From the NCBI GenBank assembly GCA_023614405.1, contig CM042689.1, positions 280,433,533 to 280,497,532 of the forward strand: 64,000 nucleotides of DNA, in the 5' to 3' direction. The DNA is from Avena insularis. Taxonomy: Eukaryota > Streptophyta > Magnoliopsida > Poales > Poaceae. Positions 57,428 to 64,000 of the stretch are shown one piece after another (position 1 is the first letter of the stretch; every line of letters begins with the position of its first letter). The position numbers were made by a program, and so were the translations under genes. Under the pieces are notes generated by a model. The model was not told the origin of the DNA. It was given only the letters and a program-made list of their open reading frames with translations, and did not search any database.

Positions 57428-60085
57428 TATCTGTACTATGAGAAGATACTCCCAGATGGCACCGAGTATACGTCTAGAAGGCCTTTGATGAGGAACTGGA
57501 TGGAAGATGTGGCTTCTGCGAGAGACACCTTAGAAATAAAGGGTCCTGCTTCGGGGAAGGTACGTAAATACAAGTGATATTGTGGCTTATTTTCTGTTCT
57601 AGTAACGGTTCTAGGTTGTCAATATTAATTGGTTTATATACACATATCTTGAAGATTGATGATGACATAACTCAAAAGCATCGAGAAGAGGTTCTCGATA
57701 CACCCGAAATTGTATGTGGTAAGAAACATAGAGAGCCCTACAAGAAGAAGCATGGACGTTCAACATCCAGCAGGACGGTGCCTAAAGGAAAGACATAAGT
57801 CGTGTTGGAACAGATGATGAAGAATCTAACAATGCATATTGATAGGACCATTGAAAAATCCCTGCATAGAAAGATGGAGGTCCTCTGAGAAACTTGTGCT
57901 AAGGTGATACACCCTATGTGTCATCTGCTCTGAGTTAAACAAATGCTTTTTTAACATGATATGATGATTCATTTATTTTAAATCTTGCAGAAACTTATTA
58001 TTATGATAAACTCGACAGGAGTCATGTACAGACCATCTAAAGAAAAAATGTCTAATAATAACAATAAAGAGAAGGTAGAGCAGGAGGTACATAAGGAGGT
58101 AGAGAAGGAGGTAGAGAAGGAGGTAGACAAGGATGAAGGAATCACATCTACTAACACCAAATATACGCCAAAACATTTCATGGAGCGTTCTATTCATGTT
58201 AAAGAATGCAAATAAATAACTCCTTTGAATTTGCACAGGATGATTTAAAGAACAATTCAAATAGTAAGAAGAAAGAGGTTGAAGGCGACATATTCATGTT
58301 ACCCACACACAAGAAGGAAATAAATGCTATTGATGCTTGCCACACTGCACCAGCGAAACTCGGCATTATCCAAGCGTCAACAATTCTAATTGATGGTAGG
58401 GGCCCTTCACCGACGCGACAGGACCTAGAGCCAATTCCATTAGAAGCATGCTTGCCACACTACACCAGCGAAACTCGGCAGTATCCAAGCGTCAACAATT
58501 CTAATTGATGGTAGGGGTCCTTCACCGACGCGACAGGACCTAGAGCCAATTCCATTAGAAGCATTCACAGCTGCATTGAAAAAGGGGCGGGGAGGAAAAA
58601 AGGTGAGGTAGGAGACACCCTGTCGAATGAATCTAAATCGTTTAATAGCCTACATACCATTTTTCGAAAAGCTATTAATGGTGAGAAGAGAGAAGTCGTT
58701 GGCGAGAAGCGCAAGCGTAGATCGGCAGAAAAAAAGGGTAAAAAACAAAAAAATGATGTTAGAAAAGGTAGTGCAACATCATTAAATTGCATGGTTGTGC
58801 ATGTATTAAATTAAAATAGTTACATGCACATATTAAATATTTGTTTCTATGTATGCAGGTATTTTCAAAGACCCAGAAGTCATGAACAGTTTAAATAAGT
58901 TGACACTGCAGCAAATAGATGCTACGGTGTTGTACGTTCAAACAACAAATAAAAGTAAAGATTTTTAGAATGAAAGTGTCTATGATAACAAGACCGACAC
59001 TCAGGTCACTGCCAACCACATTAGGGAGATCCTTGATTATCTATGGCTGGATAGCAATGTAAGTCCAAATACCACGGTTTTATTATTTTATGCAAACAAG
59101 AAGGATCGTTTGTCACACATTATTAAAATTTTCTATAGGTTATGGGTTCTTCCATGGCAGAATGGTTTCTTTGAGTGGAGGATGACCAAAACTTGTGCCC
59201 TGCATAGAGGGAAAATGCTCTAATACGTACTCCACTAAGAAGAAAAACTAGATCCCAGCATAAGAAAGAGACCTTGGACACAAATTAAAAAGTTGTATAT
59301 GATATATCAGGATGCTTTGGAAGGTGCTTTGAAAAATAATCTATTACTGATAAGGTAAGTATTGTTTGTACAAGAAAATGCAGGATATAAACTAAATTAT
59401 GTAATGTGACAACACTTGTCTCTTTTTGGTAGACATATTGTGCGTTGAATATAAGCGATTTCCACTGGTGCACGATTGTCCTGAATAGACCAAAGAAGAT
59501 ATTTCAAGTGCTCGACTTGCTGTTTAAATTTAGAAGGGTCAAGAAACATGTCAAAGCTCTGGTATGTTTTTTCTTTATACATTTAGCGACTATATGGTTA
59601 CTCCAAGCATTACACTAAACCTCTTTGTTTCATAAAGAGAGCGAATTTTGAAAGACATGCAAGTGGCTAACAAACATACGGAGTATAAGCATGATGATGT
59701 TTCCAATTGGGAGATCGTAAGCTGCAAAACACCAAGGTAAAATGATTCGTAAGTTTCTGGTTAAACTAATGTCATTTATTTTGATGTGTTAGTACTTTTA
59801 TTCAAATTGAGATTCGTTATGATCAGGAACTCGTGTGGAATGTTCGTGCTACGCTGTATGGAGCACTTTGACAGAGATAAATTCACAGATGTAGTCTCGT
59901 AGGTATTCAAAATTTCTATTTGGCATTTGCATATGTATACACTAGCATGTGACCTTATTAACCCTCCTAATATTTTGTTACAGGAAAGGATAAATGATTC
60001 TAGGAGACGTACTTTTGCAAAAATTATTCTGTCAAAGATAAACAAACTAGAAAAGGTAAAACGCATAGTTCTTGAGATCGCGTAG
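57428..60085 (+). pseudogene. Ulp1-like (C48-type) cysteine peptidase gene, probably degenerate
   Basis: Exons inferred from GT-AG borders and open frames are 57428-57559, from 57655, from about 57991 (with a Lys/Glu-rich heptad-like run, VEQEVHKEVEKEVEKEVDKD), from about 58241, 58859-59058, 59433-59559, about 59640-59732, about 59827-59882 and 59985-60085 (stop TAG). The peptidase fold is in the last part: SDFHWCTIVLN (catalytic His), IFQVLDLL (Asp) and RNSCGMFVLRCMEHF (Cys), so the complete triad is present. In-frame stops at 57796, about 58966 and around 59170 and a frame-shifting 115-bp tandem duplication (58335-58564) argue for a pseudogene. It may be a host SUMO-peptidase relative or an old transposon-carried copy; no transposon ends are seen here. 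Confidence 0.6.
58335..58564. repeat. Tandem duplication of 115 bp inside the Ulp1-like gene
   Basis: Two nearly identical copies start GCTTGCCACACT at 58335 and 58450 and share GGCCCTTCACCGACGCGACA (one C/T change). The length is not a multiple of three, so the second copy changes the frame and leads to a stop at 58506. Near identity suggests a recent event. Confidence 0.9.
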
Positions 60086-60421
60086 CTGCTGACATATTCT
60101 TGAAAACTCAAGAAACAAAAATACCTACTACCAATTCCCTGGCTAATGTTGGTATACTATTAAACAATTTACGCAAAGTTGGGTTGTCTGATTGCTGAAC
60201 AGTTCGAGCATGGTGCTGTGTTTTTATAAGAAGAATGTTTCATGACCGTGGTTTTGTCGTTTTTCTTAATTTACGATTGTAATCTAAAGTTTGGGTTGTT
60301 TATGTTCTCAAATTTGTGGATTTGATGAGCAATGTTCATAGGCCTAGTTGTAGTGCATATGCTTAAAATACAACGCTCATCAAAATAGTAATGGACCAGA
60401 CATATAAATGAATGGGAATTA

Positions 60422-60592
60422 GTCCCTCCGTTTCAAAACATAAGAGGTTTTAGCTTTGTGAAGAAAAATGTATCTTTAATTGTTTTAGGATGTAGGTTCA
60501 CTCAACTTTAGGGTGAATCTAAAAACTAAAAAAAAAGTCTAGATTCATTTTCTTCAGAAACCTAAAACATCTTATATCTTGAAGTGTAAGTG
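60422..60592. mobile_element. Degenerate Stowaway MITE
   Basis: Begins GTCCCTCCGTTTCAAAACAT after TA and has the inverted partner cttatatcttgaagtgtaag at about 60570-60590, so the right end has decayed. The flanking 60086-60421 shows no feature. Confidence 0.6.
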
Positions 60593-61019
60593 CATAGAAA
60601 ACTTTGTTAGCATGTAATCCATGATTCTTATATGGTGCGGATGATGTCGCTCAATGGTAGTCGGAGAAGCCATGAAACTTGAGGCAGTTGATTTTGTTGG
60701 ACAGTCTCCTTTCTCCCGTCCACTTCTGGCGTCCCGCTCTCCTCCGACTTATATGTACAGTGTTTGATGCATATGCTGCGCTCATATGGCATCCCATCCT
60801 GATGCATCCACCAGCCCTAACAACACGGGACCCACCACATACCCACCTCATCGTTACCTTTAGAAAAGGGGGGAACAGGATCCCGAGCCGCCATTTCCTT
60901 CTCATTCTTTCTCTTTCTTCTTCGGGTGTCTTTCTTCTTCTTCCCCGCAACGCCACCGATAGATAACGAACTCCAGTACAACCTCCGGCCCCTCATGGCC
61001 GCGGTATGGTGCAGTGCAG
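60593..61019 (+). other. Upstream region of the GRF zinc-finger gene
   Basis: A pyrimidine-rich strip (60890-60945, TTCTTCTTCGGGTG type) and GC-rich sequence to 61019 look like a promoter and 5' leader. No clear TATA box. Open frames on either strand here lack recognisable domains. Confidence 0.4.
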
Positions 61020-61557
61020 ATGACGAGGTGCCCTGACTGCCCACGCATCGCGCCAATAAAATGATTGGTCACTGAGAACGAGGAAAATGGCAAATATGGG
61101 CGTGAATTTGTGAAATGTGAGAGCAAGCCAGAGGAGGGGAAGGTTAGATCTGAGTTCTTCTTAAGTCAATTTGTTGATTTCGTTTGCCGATTTTGGTTCT
61201 TCCCCGGATTTGGGATTTGAATCAGGGTTCATCTTTCCCATCCGATTTCAGGATCTAAAGAATTGTAGGCATTTTGAGTGGATGGATGAGTACATTGAGA
61301 GGATTAAACTAGAGGACGCAGTTGATCGGAAGAGGCGCGCATCGATTGAGCTCAGTTACCCTCATACGGTCGAGAGCTTGGGCTCTAAAATCATTGCTAC
61401 GGCGGGGGATGCAGAAGTTAAGGGAGAACTGAAGAAACTTAGCAAGCAGTTAAGGCAGATTATCGATCTGAAGAAGCAGATGAACATGATGAATGCTGTA
61501 TTTTATTTTTGTGCAATTGCTCTTGGGTTGGTCTATCTGCTGATCATTAAGCAGTAG
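61020..61557 (+). pseudogene. GRF zinc-finger protein with C-terminal membrane anchor, one premature stop
   Basis: I take the ATG at 61020 (MTRCPDCPRIAP) as the start of the visible frame. Exon 1 runs to 61142 and is spliced (aag|gttaga ... ttcag|gat) to exon 2 at 61252-61557. The GRF-type zinc finger spans both exons: CPDCP, then NGKYGREFVKCESKPEEG in exon 1 and CRHFEWMDEYIERI in exon 2, which supplies the last Cys and the HFEW motif. A coiled-coil-like region (EVKGELKKLSKQLRQIIDLK) and a hydrophobic anchor (AVFYFCAIALGLVYLLII) precede the TAG at 61555. The family is common in grass genomes. A single TGA at 61062, in place of an expected Arg or Lys codon, breaks the first exon. It could be a recent mutation or a sequencing error. 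Confidence 0.75.
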
Positions 61558-61606
61558 GCACTGTAATAAGTGTATCAGTTAGCTTCCTCATGCTTTGCAA
61601 GCCCGC

Positions 61607-61612
61607 AATAAA
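61607..61612 (+). terminator. Polyadenylation signal AATAAA
   Basis: AATAAA lies 50 bases after the stop of the GRF zinc-finger gene, at a normal distance for a near upstream element in plants. Confidence 0.5.
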
Positions 61613-61681
61613 CAGCTTCACGAATTTTCTCAAGTTTTCTCCGTTTGCTTCTCTTTATGCACATGTTCATGTAACAAAATA

Positions 61682-61805
61682 CTCCCTCTGTCTCAAAATA
61701 GACGTCTTAGTTTTTTCAAAATTTGGATGAATCTATATACTAAATAGTGTCTATATTCATTCAAATTTTGACATATTTGAGACATCTATTTTGAGACGGA
61801 GGGAG
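61682..61805. mobile_element. Stowaway MITE, complete
   Basis: 124 bp, ends CTCCCTCTGTCTCAAAATAG and, inverted, CTCCCTCCGTCTCAAAATAG, flanked by TA (61680-61681, 61806-61807). It lies just beyond the 3' end of the GRF gene. Positions 61808-61989 show no feature. Confidence 0.95.
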
Positions 61806-61989
61806 TATATAAAAACATTTTGTACGCTGGCTTGCTTTTCATACATTAATCCAAACCGATTTGTCTTAATTATTCTATAGTAGACATGGATAACACAGGT
61901 AAAATTGACCCCTTGCGCATCAGCATCATCTGCATGGCCTCCGGGCACCCTCAATCCTCCATGGATAACATAGATAACACCGGTCGACT

Positions 61990-63150
61990 CTGAAGAAATT
62001 TAAGGGTGTTTCTAGACAGCTAAGATAGTAATAGATCCAATGAAATGTTGGTATGGGCCCACATCTGTCAGTAGTGTCTGTGTCCTAGCTTGGCAATATC
62101 ACTCTTATACTTAGATGTATCAACTGGGTCGGGTCATATTGGCCAAGTGTCGAGTCACAAAACCACATATTGATTATGGTGTTTCTAGCGAACCGAGAGA
62201 GGTCTATACCCCATGAAATGTTGGCATGGGCCCACATTTTCCACAAAGTGTCTCATCATGTCTTGGCATAGCAGTCTTATACTTAGATCTATCAAGTAGG
62301 TACGATCATGTTGGCCAAGTGTTGACTCATATACAACCACAAGTTGATGAAGTATATAGACCATGCAATGATGCATGAGCCTACATTTTCCACAAAGTGT
62401 CTAATCATCATTTCTTGTCATACTAGTGTTATACTAAGATCTATTAAATAGGTAGGATTATGTTGGCTAAGTGTTGAGTCATATACAACAACAAGTTGAT
62501 GAAGTATATAGCCCATGCAATGATGCATGGGCCTACATTTTCCACATAGTGTCTCATCATCATTTCTTGTCATTGTAGTGTTATACTAAGGTCTATTAAC
62601 TAGGTAGGATTATGTTGGCCAAGTGTTGAGTCATATACAACAAGTTGATGAAGTATATAGCCCATGCAATGATGTATGGGCCTACATTTGCCACAAAGTG
62701 CCTCATCATCATTTCTTGGCATAGTAGTGTTATACTAAGATCTATTAACTAGGTAGGATTATGTTGGCCAAGTGTTGACGCATATACAAGAACAAGTTGA
62801 TGAAAGAGTTTCTAGCTAGCCCATGAAATGTTAGCATCTGCGCCCACATTTGCCGCAAAGTGTCTCATCATGTCTAGGAATAGCAGTCTTATACTTAGAT
62901 CTGTAAAGTAGGTAGGACCATGTTGGCCAAGTGTTGAATCACATACAACAACAAGTTGATGAAGGTGTTTTTAGACAACTAAGATTGGTCTAGATCCCAT
63001 AAAATATTGGCATGGGCCCACATATACTACAAGTGTGTGTCATAGTACTCTTATACTTAGATATCAACTCGTTGGAATTATGTTGGCCAAGTGTTGAGTC
63101 ACATAACCAAGTTGATGAAGGAGTCTCTAGCCAACCTAAAGAAGTCTATA
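61990..63150 (+). repeat. Seven-unit array of the CATGGGCCCACAT repeat family
   Basis: Anchors of the form (C/T)ATGGGCC(C/T)ACAT occur at about 62052, 62225, 62374, 62526, 62675, 62836 and 63011, giving periods of 149-175 bp. Each unit shares GTTGGCCAAGTGTTGAGTCA, CAACAAGTTGATGAA and TTATACT(A/T)AGATCTAT-like phrases. Units two to five are shorter (about 150 bp) and most similar to one another. Same family and orientation as 51309-51660. Confidence 0.9.
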
Positions 63151-63237
63151 GATTTGGAGTGAATCTACACACTAAAACAAGTCTATGTACATTTGCTTCG
63201 CAAACCTAAAACATCTTATATTTTGAAACAGAGAGAG
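63150..63237. mobile_element. Half of a Stowaway MITE
   Basis: Only the right half is recognisable: the internal GTGAATCTACACACTAAAAC phrase and the end TATTTTGAAACAGAGAGAG followed by TA. The left half has been lost or is replaced by the repeat array. Confidence 0.55.
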
Positions 63238-63316
63238 TAGGTAGGATCGGTTTTTTTAATGAACGCTCTATCCGTAATAAACTGACCCCACCTGTCAGCG
63301 CGGTTAGCCGACGTCC

Positions 63317-63326
63317 TTATATATTA
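63317..63326 (+). promoter_or_regulatory. Candidate TATA box of the F-box-like gene
   Basis: CTTATATATTAC lies about 170 bases before the ATG at 63493, followed by a CT-rich leader (63370-63480). The distance allows for a 5' leader of about 140 bases. Confidence 0.45.
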
Positions 63327-63492
63327 CAAGAAAATAAAATTGCCAGTTCCTCGACCGCATAGTGGCCTAGTGGCTGTTCCGTTCCGTCTCCTCGCCTCCT
63401 TGTTCCGGCGCAGTGCTTCCCTCTTTGACTCCTCCTATCCTTGTTCTTCTCCTCGTCATCTTCTGATCTTCTTTATTCCTCGATAGGAAGGC

Positions 63493-63793
63493 ATGGCGAG
63501 CTGCCGAATGAAGGTGAACTGGTCCGATCTCCCGGCAAACGGACCACTTGCCGAGATTGGCGAATTCTTCTTGGAGAACGACGAGTACGTCGATGCTTAC
63601 GCTGCTTGTCGGAGAGTCTGCAGCGACTGTCGCCGCGCGTTAAAAGAACCCGAGTTCCATCTCAACAACTAAATTCTGGTATATCACACTTCCAGACGTC
63701 GGCGACTTCATGTTCCTCAACCTCGCCACAGGCCGTTGCTTCACTACGAATCTAATGAAATTTCAACGCCGGTTCACAATTCATCCGACCTAA
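63493..63793 (+). pseudogene. F-box-like gene start, frameshifted
   Basis: The ATG at 63493 opens MASCRMKVNWSDLPANGP, with the W-SDLP block typical of plant F-box proteins. VDAYAACRRVCSDCRRAL follows, the place of the second F-box helix (usually VC-SWR). A TAA stops the frame at 63670. A shift of one base there continues into WYITLPDVGDFMFLNLATGR and on to TAA at 63791, resembling the region after the F-box in grass DUF295-type F-box proteins. Such proteins are substrate receptors of SCF ubiquitin ligases. The short length suggests a pseudogene, unless an intron corrects the frame. Confidence 0.55.
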
Positions 63794-64000
63794 TATTTAT
63801 TTATTATTTGGATACAAAGTTATTCTTAAACATGCATGTTTAATTGTGTATTTGGATACAAAGGTATAATCCTTAGTACAATTTAAAACATGTACATACT
63901 TTATTTCTTCTTATGTAAAAAACACAGTACTTATTACTCAATTTCTATTATTTTCTATTAGACATGAAACAGGACTGTTGACTCTGCGAGCAATGCCTTA
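63794..64000. other. AT-rich window end
   Basis: AT-rich sequence with a short direct repeat (GTATTTGGATACAAAG-like phrases at about 63809 and 63847). No gene is recognised before the window ends. Confidence 0.4.

Noticed and set aside
1..64000. tRNA or rRNA genes
   Set aside because: I saw no cloverleaf with A and B boxes and no rRNA core sequence; the tRNA-like matches are retrotransposon primer-binding sites.

Overview
This is nuclear DNA of a grass, most likely a Pooideae/Triticeae-type genome. The evidence is the dense nesting of large CACTA and Ty3/gypsy elements, the Stowaway MITEs with CTCCCTC ends and TA target sites, and grass gene families with GT-AG introns (B3, GRF zinc finger, F-box). 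I see no bacterial, organellar or CRISPR features. Almost every coding region is broken. Most protein calls are therefore pseudogenes recognised from blocks spread over several reading frames.

Layout. (1) Positions 1-27644 hold three nested elements. A CACTA transposon (CACTA1, left end outside the window, right end at 27644) carries a Transposase_24/Ulp1-type gene. A Ty3/gypsy element (gypsy1, 5190-26525, target duplication CTTGA) sits inside the Ulp1 exon of that gene. A second CACTA (CACTA2, 9432-23135, target duplication GAA) sits inside the integrase/chromodomain region of gypsy1. CACTA2 has a TNP2-type transposase pseudogene, an antisense LINE fragment, a second gene of the Transposase_24/Ulp1-like type, a 200-bp tandem repeat and a small RNase H1 N-terminal/viroplasmin-like membrane-anchored reading frame. 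(2) 27645-41746 is a short coding-looking fragment split by a complete minus-strand Ty3/gypsy chromovirus (gypsy2, 27805-41642, target duplication GCTCC). Gypsy2 has about 4-kb LTRs, a tRNA-Met primer site, an intact gag, a degenerate pol and an extra open reading frame upstream of gag. (3) 41747-49718 is LTR debris: a long LTR-like sequence, a truncated minus-strand Tat-like element with one LTR and a piece of gag, and the 3' part of another LTR.

(4) From about 49.7 kb the character changes to a gene-bearing segment with few large elements and many MITEs. It has two satellite-like arrays (50.6-51.7 kb), two degenerate tandem B3-domain genes (52.4-56.3 kb), a Ulp1-like cysteine peptidase gene with its catalytic H/D/C in place but other damage (57.4-60.1 kb) and a GRF zinc-finger membrane-anchored gene with one premature stop (61.0-61.6 kb). 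A second, larger copy of the 51.3-kb repeat family follows (62.0-63.15 kb), then an F-box-like gene start with a frameshift (63.5 kb). Nested Stowaway MITEs occur throughout.

How the parts relate. The transposon genes form mobility modules (transposase, gag-pol). Both CACTA elements pair with, or consist of, a gene that joins a plant En/Spm-type domain to a Ulp1-like fold. The relative ages follow from the nesting: CACTA1, then gypsy1, then CACTA2. Gypsy2 is an independent event.
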